Shown here piece after piece: positions 8,886 to 20,221 of a stretch of DNA of 64,000 bases. The position numbers were made by a program, and so were the translations under genes. Source of the DNA: Candidatus Latescibacterota bacterium. Lineage in GTDB: Bacteria > Latescibacterota > UBA2968 > UBA8231. The stretch spans positions 55,375 to 119,374 of the forward strand of contig JAJDUT010000082.1 of the NCBI GenBank assembly GCA_022826515.1, written 5' to 3'. The notes under the pieces were generated by a model that saw only the letters and a list, made by a program, of their open reading frames with translations, was not told where the DNA came from and did no database searches. Position 1 is the first letter of the stretch. The number at the start of each line of letters is the position of its first letter.

Positions 8886-9206
8886 ATGGATGTAAACGAA
8901 AATTTTGAGCGACTTGAGCAGTACATTAACCGCCTGACAGGAACACTTGAAACGCTGCGCAAGGAAAACGACGAACTGAATGGACAGCTCCAGAGCCTCA
9001 AAGAAAAAAACGACACCTTGGAGGCAGACATCCAGAGCCTTGAGGCAAAAATCAGTGTCGTCAGCAGTGAAAACGAACAGATCAAAAAGGACAAAGAAGC
9101 GGTAAAGGGACGCATCGAACAGCTCCTCAGCCGCTTGGATGGTGCCTTCAGCAGCAAAAACGAACACCTTGAGCAGACCGAAGTAGCCCACACAGAGGCT
9201 AAATAA
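8886..9206 (+). CDS. zapB: ZapB-like coiled-coil cell-division protein
   Basis: The protein has 106 residues and is almost entirely a heptad-repeat coiled coil (about 5-85), for example LEQYINRLTGTLETL and LNGQLQSLKEKNDTL. The C-terminal part IEQLLSRLDGA is typical of the short coiled-coil proteins encoded just before zapA in many bacteria, which help organise the FtsZ ring. It lies 32 bases after pheT and 29 bases before zapA. Because coiled coils converge in sequence, the ZapB identity rests largely on gene order, while the coding call itself is firm. Confidence 0.7.
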   Translation: MDVNENFERLEQYINRLTGTLETLRKENDELNGQLQSLKEKNDTLEADIQSLEAKISVVSSENEQIKKDKEAVKGRIEQLLSRLDGAFSSKNEHLEQTEVAHTEAK

Positions 9207-9235
9207 GACAAAGACATCTGAGAAAGGGGTCTAGT

Positions 9236-9550
9236 ATGTCGTCCCAAGTAGTGGTCAAAATATTCGACAAGCACTATACCCTAGGAGTTGACGAAGATCA
9301 CTCTGCCGAACACGTGCAAAAGCTCGCCGAGATGGTGAACGAGCGCATGCACGAAGTCAAGCACGAGCTCCAGAGCGGCAATCCACTCCAAGTGGCCATC
9401 TTGGCCAGTCTGAGCTTAGTGGAGGAACTCCTCTCCCTGCGAGAGGACTACGCTTCCGCTGAAGCCGATATAGCCCAGCGGACTTCTCAGCTCGCCACCT
9501 CGCTTGGGCACCTTTTCGCCGAAGTAGAAGTCCCCCGTTCCGATAGCTGA
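9236..9550 (+). CDS. zapA: Cell division protein ZapA
   Basis: ZapA binds and bundles FtsZ filaments at mid-cell. The 104-residue protein has the family's N-terminal globular region, VVVKIFDKHYTLGVDEDHSAEHVQKLAEMVNERM split over residues 4-37, followed by a long helix (about 50-95) for tetramerisation. An AAAGGGG Shine-Dalgarno sequence precedes ATG 9236. It sits directly upstream of rny, as in many non-proteobacterial genomes. The 38-base gap to rny is too short to hold the 6S RNA gene that follows zapA in Proteobacteria. Confidence 0.9.
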   Translation: MSSQVVVKIFDKHYTLGVDEDHSAEHVQKLAEMVNERMHEVKHELQSGNPLQVAILASLSLVEELLSLREDYASAEADIAQRTSQLATSLGHLFAEVEVPRSDS

Positions 9551-9588
9551 AGTATCCCGAGCCGGGTTCCATCCCGTGCTCTGGCCCG

Positions 9589-11205
9589 ATGCCCGAAGGC
9601 GTCGGGACCGATGAGGATAAGAAAGAGATACCCTTGTTTAATGGGTTTGACTACATAGTCCTAATCTGTTCTGCCGTCGCCTTTTTTGCCGGCGGTCTCC
9701 TCGGATGGCTAGGGAGTGAGCGGCTGCGCAACAGCAAACTGCACAGTACCCAAGCCACCGCCGAGCAGATCGTCGCCCGCGCCCGCCAAGAAGCCGAGGT
9801 CGTGAAAAAAAATGCCTTGCTCGAAGCAAGGGATGAATGGCACCGCGAGCGGGCACCGCTGGAAAAGGAGCAAGAGACACAGCGGCGCTCGTTGCGCGAT
9901 CTGGCGGCCAAGCTGCTAGAGCGCGAACAGCAACTAGAGCGCAAAATAGACCTGCTCACGAGCAAAGAGCGCGAACAACTCAAGACCGAGCAGGACCTCG
10001 ACCGCCGCGAGGCAGCCATAGCTGCGGACGAGGTCCAAGCCCAAGACCTCGTCCGAGAGCAGAGTCGGCGACTAGAAGAATTAGCTGGCATCAGCCAGCA
10101 AGAAGCCCGGCGCATACTCTTTGATCAGCTAGAGGGAGGCGCGCGCCGAGTGGCCGCTCGCAAGGTCCGCGAGATCAAGGACACTGCGGTTGCCACGGCT
10201 AACCTAGAGGCCAAGGAAATCATCACCCGCGCCATCCAGCGCTTCGCCGGAGAACTGACCGTCGAGAGTACGCTTTCGGTCGTGTCCATCCCCTTTGACG
10301 ACATGAAGGGGCGCATCATCGGTCGCGACGGGCGCAATATCCGCTCCTTTGAAATGATCACCGGCGTCGAAGTCATCGTCGATGATACCCCTGGCATGGT
10401 CATGCTCTCGGGCTTTGATCCACTGCGCCGCGAAGTGGCCAGACACACTCTCGAAACGCTCATCCGCGACGGGCGCATCCACCCCGGGCGCATTGAGGAA
10501 GTGTATGACAAGGCCCGCAGCACCGTCGAGGAGATGATCCGCGAGTCTGGTTCCAAAGCCGCCTTTGACCTCGGCATTCACGACTTACCCGAGTCGCTAT
10601 TGGAAACACTGGGCAAGCTCCGCTTCCGCACCAGCTACGGACAAAACTTGTTGGTCCACAGCAAGGAAGTCGGGCTTTTGGCCGGCATGATGGCCGAGAT
10701 GCTCGACCTTGATATAGTGCTAGCACGCCGCGCTGGTCTATTGCACGACATCGGCAAGGCACAGGACTTTGAGTTGGGCAACGACCCAGCGCAAAGCGGT
10801 GCCGTGCTAGCCCGCAAGGGCGGCGAAAGCCCTGAAGTTGTGCAGATTATCGAAACCCATAGCAATCACACGCCCTCGCGCTCAGCCATCGCCGTACTAG
10901 TCGAAGCCGCCAATGAAATCTCCACCCACCGCCCGGGGGCCCGCAAAGAAAAAGTCGAGGAGTTCATTCGCCGCTTGCACCACATTGAGGAACTCGCAGC
11001 CGACTATGTAGGTGTGAAACAGGCTTTTGCCCTGCAAAACGGCAAGGAGGTTCGGGTCTTGGTCGACAGCGGAGTGGTAGATGACACGTATGCCGAACAA
11101 CTCGCCGACGACATCACCACCAAGCTCGAACAACAACTCGAATACCCTGGGCAATTGCGCGTCTGCATCATCCGCGAGATGCGTGCCGAGTCCCACGCGC
11201 GGTGA
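9589..11205 (+). CDS. rny: Ribonuclease Y
   Basis: RNase Y is a membrane-anchored endoribonuclease that initiates mRNA decay. The 538-residue protein has one transmembrane segment (about 22-43), a long charged coiled coil (about 55-190), a KH RNA-binding domain with MKGRIIGRDGRNIRSFE (around 240-256) and an HD phosphohydrolase domain with GLLHDIGKA near residue 385. All catalytic features are intact. The start ATG 9589 lies 38 bases after zapA. Its stop overlaps the GTG start of the next gene (GTGA), a translational coupling often seen for rny and the YmdB-like phosphodiesterase. Confidence 0.97.
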   Translation: MPEGVGTDEDKKEIPLFNGFDYIVLICSAVAFFAGGLLGWLGSERLRNSKLHSTQATAEQIVARARQEAEVVKKNALLEARDEWHRERAPLEKEQETQRRSLRDLAAKLLEREQQLERKIDLLTSKEREQLKTEQDLDRREAAIAADEVQAQDLVREQSRRLEELAGISQQEARRILFDQLEGGARRVAARKVREIKDTAVATANLEAKEIITRAIQRFAGELTVESTLSVVSIPFDDMKGRIIGRDGRNIRSFEMITGVEVIVDDTPGMVMLSGFDPLRREVARHTLETLIRDGRIHPGRIEEVYDKARSTVEEMIRESGSKAAFDLGIHDLPESLLETLGKLRFRTSYGQNLLVHSKEVGLLAGMMAEMLDLDIVLARRAGLLHDIGKAQDFELGNDPAQSGAVLARKGGESPEVVQIIETHSNHTPSRSAIAVLVEAANEISTHRPGARKEKVEEFIRRLHHIEELAADYVGVKQAFALQNGKEVRVLVDSGVVDDTYAEQLADDITTKLEQQLEYPGQLRVCIIREMRAESHAR

Positions 11206-11984
11206 ACATTCTCTTCGTCGCCGATATCTTTGCCCGGCCGGGCCGCCGGGTCGCCGCAGCCGTAATTCCCGAGTTAGTAAAACAGCGCGAAGTCTCTCTG
11301 GTAATCGCCAACGGCGAAAATGCCGCCGGAGGGTTTGGCCTCACCGACCGCATCGTGCGCAAGCTACACAGCTATGGCACCGACGTCATCACCAGCGGCA
11401 ACCACGTCTGGGACCGCCGCGAGTTCATCCCGTACCTAGACCAATCCGACCGCGTCCTGCGCCCTTTCAACTACCCCAAAGAAGCTCCCGGCATTGGTGC
11501 GACCGTCGTCGCCGCACGCAGTGGTCCCCCAGTGGCCGTGCTCTGCCTCCAAGGGCGCACCGGGATGCCCTCCATCGACTGCCCCTTCCGCACGGGCCGC
11601 GCCGAGGTCGAGCGCCTACGCGCAGAGACGCCCTTAGTCTTTGTAGATTTCCACGCCGAAGCCACGGCCGAGAAAATGGCTATGGGCTTCCACCTCGACG
11701 GCTTAGCCACCGCAGTCATCGGCACCCACACCCATGTGCAAACCGCGGATGAGCGCATCTTGTCCAAAGGCACGGCGTACCTAACCGACGCCGGCATGAC
11801 CGGCATCCGCGAATCCGTGATTGGCGTGCGTCCCGAAATAGCCATCCAACGCTTCCTCACCCAAGTGCCCACCCGCTTCAAGCCCGCCGACGGCAAGGCG
11901 GTCCTCTGCGGCGCACTTGTCAAAGCCGACGAGGCAAGCGGCCGGGCCACTCGAATTGAGCGGTTGCAGCTAGCCGAGCCTTGA
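11202..11984 (+). CDS. ymdB: YmdB-type metallophosphoesterase (TIGR00282 family)
   Basis: Members of this calcineurin-like phosphoesterase family hydrolyse cyclic nucleotides in vitro and are genetically tied to RNase Y in Bacillus. The 260-residue protein starts with the metal site MNILFVADIFARPGRR, continues with NGENAAGGFGLT and TSGNHVWDRRE (the conserved GNH), and ends its core with GTHTHVQTADE. The spacing of these motifs is as expected. It begins with GTG 11202, overlapping the rny stop by four bases. Confidence in the family is high; the physiological substrate is not known. Confidence 0.92.
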   Translation: MNILFVADIFARPGRRVAAAVIPELVKQREVSLVIANGENAAGGFGLTDRIVRKLHSYGTDVITSGNHVWDRREFIPYLDQSDRVLRPFNYPKEAPGIGATVVAARSGPPVAVLCLQGRTGMPSIDCPFRTGRAEVERLRAETPLVFVDFHAEATAEKMAMGFHLDGLATAVIGTHTHVQTADERILSKGTAYLTDAGMTGIRESVIGVRPEIAIQRFLTQVPTRFKPADGKAVLCGALVKADEASGRATRIERLQLAEP

Positions 11985-11989
11985 CCTCG

Positions 11990-12068
11990 TAGGAATTAAG
12001 AATTAGGAATTACGAATTGCGAATTAGTGTCCTTGTTGCGCCTAATTCCTAATTCCTAATTGATTAGG
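11990..12068. repeat. AATTNNG heptad repeats forming an inverted repeat before xseA
   Basis: Five tandem seven-base units of the form AATTNNG (AATTAAG, AATTAGG, AATTACG, AATTGCG, AATTAGT) run from about 11994 to 12028. After about 14 bases, their inverse CTAATTC appears twice, then CTAATTG, at 12042-12062. The two arms can pair into a long AT-rich stem. The xseA Shine-Dalgarno AGGAG at 12066-12070 touches the 3' arm, so the structure could affect xseA translation. The composition is unlike the flanking GC-rich genes. Confidence 0.75.
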
Positions 12069-12075
12069 AGCATCT

Positions 12076-13320
12076 ATGTCCTTTCAAGAGCCGCTCTTTT
12101 GGACCGACGCCGAAGATGCAACTCACCGGCCTTACTCGGTCTCCGAAATCACCAGCCAAGTCAAGGGGCTGCTCGAAGAGAGCCTGCCCAAGTGCTGGGT
12201 CGAGGGCGAGATATCTCAGTACACCCACCACAGCTCCGGCCACCGCTATTTCACGCTCAAAGACAACGCGAGCCAGCTAAGCGCGGTGATGTTCAAGTGG
12301 CAGGCCAGCTCGCTCTCCTTCAGCCCCCAACAGGGCATGCAGGTGCAGGTGTATGGATATATCTCCGTCTTCGAGCGCGCCGGGAAGTACCAACTTTATG
12401 CCGAGCAGATCAAACCCGCTGGCGTCGGCGAGTTGGCCATCGCCTTTGAGCAGCTCAAAAACCGCCTAGAGGCCGAAGGGCTTTTCGACGAAAGCCGCAA
12501 GCGACCCCTGCCCCCGTATCCCCGCAAAATCGGCGTAGTGACCTCGCCGACCGGCGCGGCTATCCGCGACATCCTCCAAATCCTCGACCGCCGCGCCCCG
12601 GACATCGAGATCGTCCTCTGCCCCGCTCGGGTTCAAGGCGAGGGGGCCGCCGCTGAGGTCGCCGCCGCCATCGCCAGTTTAAATCAGCTAGACGACATCG
12701 ACGTATTGATCGTCGGCCGCGGCGGTGGTGCGCCCGAAGATCTCTGGCCCTTCAACGACGAATCCGTCGCCCGCGCCATCTACCAGTCGCCGCAGCCCGT
12801 CATCTCTGCCGTCGGCCACGAGATCGACTATACCATCGCCGACTACGTGGCCGATTGCCGCGCCCCAACCCCCTCGGCCGCAGCCGAAATAGTCGCCCGC
12901 GAACGCAGCGCCCTGCGCGAGCGCGTCGCCGAGCAACAAGGCCGCTTGCTAGCGGAAATGGAGCGCTATCTCAGCTCCTTAGAGGAGCGGTTGCGCCACT
13001 GCGACCCAAGCCGCCTGCATGCACGCCTAGACGACCACTTGCAGCAGCAAAGCCTATACCTTGACGAGCGGTGCCAAGCCCTTTCTACCGCGTTCGATTG
13101 GTTTTTGCGCACTCGAGTCGAGGCCCTAGCCACCGCTACCACCCGCCTCGACGACCTCAGCCCGCTCACGAGCCTAGCGCGCGGTTTTGCCCTAGTGGAA
13201 CGCGTCGCCAATAAACGCCTCGTCCGCGACGGCAACGAGCTTCAGCCGGGCGATAAACTGCGACTGCGCTTTCACCGCGGAAGCGCTATCTGCCGTGTGG
13301 AGGAGAAACTCAATGAGTGA
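12076..13320 (+). CDS. xseA: Exodeoxyribonuclease VII large subunit
   Basis: XseA is the nuclease subunit of exonuclease VII, which degrades single-stranded DNA. The 414-residue protein has an N-terminal OB fold (about 20-115, with WVEGEISQYTHHSSGHRYF) and the catalytic domain beginning at GVVTSPTGAAIRDI, including VGRGGGAPEDLWPFND and SAVGHEIDYTIADYVAD, then a long coiled-coil region. An AGGAG Shine-Dalgarno sequence precedes ATG 12076. Its last eight bases overlap the xseB start, keeping subunit synthesis coupled. Confidence 0.96.
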   Translation: MSFQEPLFWTDAEDATHRPYSVSEITSQVKGLLEESLPKCWVEGEISQYTHHSSGHRYFTLKDNASQLSAVMFKWQASSLSFSPQQGMQVQVYGYISVFERAGKYQLYAEQIKPAGVGELAIAFEQLKNRLEAEGLFDESRKRPLPPYPRKIGVVTSPTGAAIRDILQILDRRAPDIEIVLCPARVQGEGAAAEVAAAIASLNQLDDIDVLIVGRGGGAPEDLWPFNDESVARAIYQSPQPVISAVGHEIDYTIADYVADCRAPTPSAAAEIVARERSALRERVAEQQGRLLAEMERYLSSLEERLRHCDPSRLHARLDDHLQQQSLYLDERCQALSTAFDWFLRTRVEALATATTRLDDLSPLTSLARGFALVERVANKRLVRDGNELQPGDKLRLRFHRGSAICRVEEKLNE

Positions 13321-13543
13321 ATCTTTTGAAGAAGCCCTAGCCGTACTCGAAGAGAGCGTTCAGCGCCTCGAAGCAGGCGACCTCAAGCTCGAAGAGGCCC
13401 TCGAAGTATTTGAAAAAGGCGTTGCCGCCTCGCGCACCTGCGGCCAGTGGCTCGACCAGACCCGAGAGCGCGTCCAAGTCCTCACCGCCGAGGCCGAGGG
13501 CCAGTTCCGCCTCTCTTTTCTGGACGACGAAGACGACCGCTAA
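13313..13543 (+). CDS. xseB: Exodeoxyribonuclease VII small subunit
   Basis: XseB binds the XseA helices to build the active exonuclease VII assembly. The 76-residue protein shows the family pattern FEEALAVLEESVQRLEAGDLKLEEALEVFEKG followed by the conserved C-terminal helix, given here in residues 4-35. I chose ATG 13313 (MSESFEEA), which has GGAG upstream inside xseA; an in-frame upstream start at 13295 would add six unusual residues. It overlaps xseA by eight bases and is followed 18 bases later by recN. Confidence 0.95.
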   Translation: MSESFEEALAVLEESVQRLEAGDLKLEEALEVFEKGVAASRTCGQWLDQTRERVQVLTAEAEGQFRLSFLDDEDDR

Positions 13544-13561
13544 CCCCTCGGCCTCGGCCCG

Positions 13562-15253
13562 ATGTTGACTCGCCTCTACATCAAGGACTTTGCCCTTATC
13601 GAAGAAGCGGTGATCGAATTTGGCCCCGGCCTCAACGTCATCACCGGCGAGACCGGGGCCGGCAAGTCCATCCTCATCGGCGCCCTCAACTCCATCCTCG
13701 GCGGCCCTGTCAACGCCGATTTAGTGCGCAAAGAGGCTAGCTCGTGCGCGGTGGAGGGCTTTTTTGAACTCGACGACCAAGGTCAAATCGCGCGCTTAGC
13801 TGATCTGGGCGTTCTCTTGGAGGATGGCCAACTCATCCTTCGCCGCGAGGTCCGCAGCCAAGGCCGCTCGCGCACCTTTGTCAATGGCCAAGGTCAGCCA
13901 ATCAAGCAGCTAAAGCAAATCGGGGCGACCTTGGTTGACTTGCACGGCCAACACGAACACCAATCGCTACTCGACCCCAAGCTCCACGCCCGCTTTCTCG
14001 ACGCATTTGCCGGGCTCGACGACCAGCGCCGCCTCGTGGGCCAACACTGGCGTGCTTACCGCGATAGCGTGGCTCACCTCGACCGGCTGCGCTCAGAACG
14101 CGACGCACTCGCCGCCGAAGACGAGTGGTGCGCCTTCCAGTTAGAAGAGATTCGCCGCCTCGCACCCCAACCGGGCGAAGAGGCCGAACTAGAACGCGAG
14201 TTGCAAGTACTCGACAACGCCGAGACTCTATCCCAAGGCGGCCTCGATCTCTACGACTTGCTCTATCAGCGCGAAGGTGCGGTTTACGAAGCACTCGGCC
14301 GAGTTCGTCGTCAGCTCGACCGACTGCGCGAAATCGACCCTGCACTCGGCCCCCAAGCCACAGCCTTAGAGGAATTGATCTACGAGGTCGAAGACCTAGC
14401 CGGTCAACTCCGCGACTACGCCCGCAGCATCGAGGTGCGCCCCGGACGGGCCGACGAACTGCGCGAGCGCCGCGACGGCCTGCGCGCCCTCAAAAAGAAA
14501 TACGGCGGCACTCTCGACTCCGTGTTAGAACGCGCCCGCGAGCTTGCAGCGCGCGAAGACCGCGCTGACCGCCTCCGCGACGAGCTGGCCCAAGCGGCTG
14601 AACACCGCGATCAAGCACTCTCCGAGTTTGCCGCCTGTTGCCTCGCCCTTTCTGCTGCGCGCCAGCAGGCCAGCGCCACCTTGTCGCGGGCGCTAGTCGC
14701 CGCTCTCGGGGAGTTGGGCATGGCCAAGGCTCAGTTCTACATTGAGTTGGCAACCGCCGAAGACCCAGAGGGGATAGTTCAGCGCGATGGACGCCGCTAC
14801 GCGGCGGGCGAGCACGGCATGGAACACATCGCCTTCCACATTTCCGCCAATGCCGGCCAACCCCCACGACCCCTAGTGCGCATTGCCTCGGGCGGGGAAA
14901 TTTCGCGCGTGATGCTGGCTCTCAAGGAAGCGGTCGCCGGGCGCGACCTCGTTTCGACTTTGGTCTTCGACGAAATCGACTCCGGAATTTCAGGGCGCAT
15001 CGCCGCGGCCGTTGGCCGCAAGCTACAGACCCTCGCTGCGGCACACCAAACCATCGTCATCACTCACCTACCGCAGATTGCCAGCCTCGCCGACCAGCAC
15101 TTTTCAGTTCGTAAGCAGCAGCAGCAACAGCGGACCACCACCGAGGTCGTGCTGCTCGACGCAACGGCTCGCGCCGAGGAAATTGCCTATCTGTTGGCCG
15201 GCGAGACCATTTCGGATACAGCGCGCCAACACGCCCGTGAAATGCTGCAATAA
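13562..15253 (+). CDS. recN: DNA repair protein RecN
   Basis: RecN is an SMC-like ATPase that acts at double-strand breaks. The 563-residue protein has Walker A GETGAGKS at residues 29-36, two coiled-coil arms (roughly 150-400), and the C-terminal ABC half with LVRIASGGEISRVMLALK, Walker B VFDEIDSGISG starting at residue 468 and ITHLPQIASLAD. A short glutamine run near residue 520 comes from repeated CAG/CAA codons and falls in a variable loop. Length and order are typical. The next gene begins eight bases after its stop. Confidence 0.96.
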   Translation: MLTRLYIKDFALIEEAVIEFGPGLNVITGETGAGKSILIGALNSILGGPVNADLVRKEASSCAVEGFFELDDQGQIARLADLGVLLEDGQLILRREVRSQGRSRTFVNGQGQPIKQLKQIGATLVDLHGQHEHQSLLDPKLHARFLDAFAGLDDQRRLVGQHWRAYRDSVAHLDRLRSERDALAAEDEWCAFQLEEIRRLAPQPGEEAELERELQVLDNAETLSQGGLDLYDLLYQREGAVYEALGRVRRQLDRLREIDPALGPQATALEELIYEVEDLAGQLRDYARSIEVRPGRADELRERRDGLRALKKKYGGTLDSVLERARELAAREDRADRLRDELAQAAEHRDQALSEFAACCLALSAARQQASATLSRALVAALGELGMAKAQFYIELATAEDPEGIVQRDGRRYAAGEHGMEHIAFHISANAGQPPRPLVRIASGGEISRVMLALKEAVAGRDLVSTLVFDEIDSGISGRIAAAVGRKLQTLAAAHQTIVITHLPQIASLADQHFSVRKQQQQQRTTTEVVLLDATARAEEIAYLLAGETISDTARQHAREMLQ

Positions 15254-15260
15254 CCCCGCA

Positions 15261-15785
15261 ATGTTGGCCAATTTCTTCAGCGTCCTGCGGGTTCTGCTTA
15301 TCCCCTTCCTGCTCTACTTCATCGCTCAGGGACCGGCAGCCCAGTTCCAAGCCGTGCTCCTGCTGCTGCTCGCCGGTATCACAGACATCGGCGACGGCTG
15401 GGTGGCACGGCACTACAACCAAGTATCCTGCCTCGGCAAGATACTCGACCCACTGGCCGATAAAATTTTCCTCGCCTGTCTGCTCGGCGGGCTAGTCCTC
15501 TGGCGCGATTTGCCGCTGTGGCTTTTGGGGATGCTCTTTGCCCGCGATGTGACAATCGTGTTGGTAGGGGGATTGTTCTTGCGTTCACAAGGGCTGGTCA
15601 TTGCCGCCAACCGCTGGGGCAAATACACAACCGTCTGCATGGTGCTTACGGCCCTCAGCTACGTCGTCGAGGCCCCGTCCAGCTTGCGCACCGGGCTAAG
15701 CCTAGCGGCGGCGGCCTTGGTCGTCGTCTCCAGCTTGAGCTACGCGCAACTCGCGCTTAAGCTCTTGCAACGAGACCGAACTTGA
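15261..15785 (+). CDS. CDP-alcohol phosphatidyltransferase (PgsA-like)
   Basis: Enzymes of this membrane family move a phosphatidyl group from CDP-diacylglycerol to an alcohol, for example glycerol-3-phosphate in PgsA. The 174-residue protein has the complete catalytic signature: D42, D45, G46, A49, R50, then G59, D63 and D67, with exactly the family spacing. Several transmembrane helices surround it. It starts at ATG 15261, eight bases after recN; a longer frame reaching back into recN is an artefact. The exact acceptor alcohol is not clear, though PgsA is the most common choice for this length and start MLANFFSVLRVLLIP. Confidence 0.85.
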   Translation: MLANFFSVLRVLLIPFLLYFIAQGPAAQFQAVLLLLLAGITDIGDGWVARHYNQVSCLGKILDPLADKIFLACLLGGLVLWRDLPLWLLGMLFARDVTIVLVGGLFLRSQGLVIAANRWGKYTTVCMVLTALSYVVEAPSSLRTGLSLAAAALVVVSSLSYAQLALKLLQRDRT

Positions 15786-15788
15786 AAA

Positions 15789-15934
15789 TCAGTTGGGCTG
15801 GATCAAGCGATACCAACGCAAATAGGCCTCGCCGAGGCGGCGGCGGTGGGCGTATATACCGATCATTTCTATCACTTTGAGCCGCAAGGCCAGCTTGTGT
15901 AGATCGACTTTGCCCACCTGACGCTCCGCGCGTT

Positions 15935-15938
<4 letters not shown>
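15789..15938 (-). CDS. Small 49-residue basic protein coupled to the protease-barrel gene
   Basis: This short ORF starts at ATG 15938 inside an ATGA overlap with the stop of the preceding 1162-codon gene and ends at TGA 15791-15789. The product is strongly basic and helical (MKRAERQVGKVDLHKL, then IYAHRRRLGEAYLRWY). It has no signal peptide or membrane segment. The exact ATGA coupling argues for translation, but I recognise no family. It ends three bases from the convergent phosphatidyltransferase stop, so it fills the only space available there. It could also be a fortuitous ORF. Confidence 0.5.
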
Positions 15939-19423
<3,485 letters not shown>

Positions 19424-19549
19424 AAAGGCGACCAGCAGCCAATTGCCAGTCGCTCCACAAGTTGTGTAGGAAAATACTGGAGACCATACTCCTCGTCAAA
19501 CAGCACGGAGCCACTTTCACGCAGCTTCACCGTTAATTATTATACCTCT

Positions 19550-20221
19550 ATGCACTACACCATTCATCGCACCGACGCCCTCGACCTGCCCGACGCCGAT
19601 TGGCAGCGTCCCCAATGGCAGGCGGTCGAGACTCTAGAGATCTCCCACTTTTCTTGGGAAGATTCCGGCCACCGCCCCTGCACTCAGGCGCGCCTGCTCT
19701 ACGACGAGTGGGCACTAGCCATTATCTTCCGCGTCGAGGATCGCTACGTCCGCGCCGTGGCCGAGCACTTCCAAGATTCAGTCTGCACCGATTCTTGCGT
19801 CGAATTCTTCGTCGCACCCCTGCCCGACTCGCAGGCTTACTTCAATTTCGAGGTCAACTGCGGCGGCACCATGCTCCTGCACCGCTGCCCTTCAGCCGCA
19901 GAGCGCGCCCAAGGCCGAGCAACTGAAAACGTCAGCGACGCCGACGGTGCCACCATCCGCATCGCCACAACCCTCCCCAAGATCGTCGAACCAGAGATCA
20001 TCACCCCCACAACTTGGGCGGTCGAGTACCGCGTCCCCTTCGCCCTCTTCGCCCAGTACTTCGGTGCCCAGACGCCCGTGTCGGGCACTCAGTGGCAGGG
20101 CAACTTCTACAAATGCGGCGATCGCACCTCCCACCCCCACTGGGGTTCGTGGGCACCCGTGGGTACACCCAACCCCAGCTTTCACCAGCCCGATTCTTAT
20201 CAGCCGCTCGTATTTGCCTAG
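19550..20221 (+). CDS. CBM9-like carbohydrate-binding family protein
   Basis: The 223-residue protein from ATG 19550 (MHYTIHRTDALDLPD) fits the carbohydrate-binding family 9-like group: an N-terminal strand with W residues, LLYDEWALAIIFRVEDRYVRA, then CTDSCVEFFVAP and YFNFEVNCGGTMLLH. There is no signal peptide, so it may act in the cytoplasm or be exported another way. Longer in-frame starts reach back into the divergent gene and lack coding character. The gene converges on the 606-residue protein and their stop codons share CTAG. The ligand is unknown. Confidence 0.8.
   Translation: MHYTIHRTDALDLPDADWQRPQWQAVETLEISHFSWEDSGHRPCTQARLLYDEWALAIIFRVEDRYVRAVAEHFQDSVCTDSCVEFFVAPLPDSQAYFNFEVNCGGTMLLHRCPSAAERAQGRATENVSDADGATIRIATTLPKIVEPEIITPTTWAVEYRVPFALFAQYFGAQTPVSGTQWQGNFYKCGDRTSHPHWGSWAPVGTPNPSFHQPDSYQPLVFA

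Noticed and set aside
9551..9588. 6S RNA gene after zapA
   Set aside because: The zapA-rny gap is only 38 bases, far too short for 6S RNA, and has no suitable fold.
15012..15260. Extended N-terminus for the phosphatidyltransferase reaching into recN
   Set aside because: The frame is open but overlaps the conserved RecN C-terminus; the family-like sequence begins at ATG 15261, eight bases after the recN stop.
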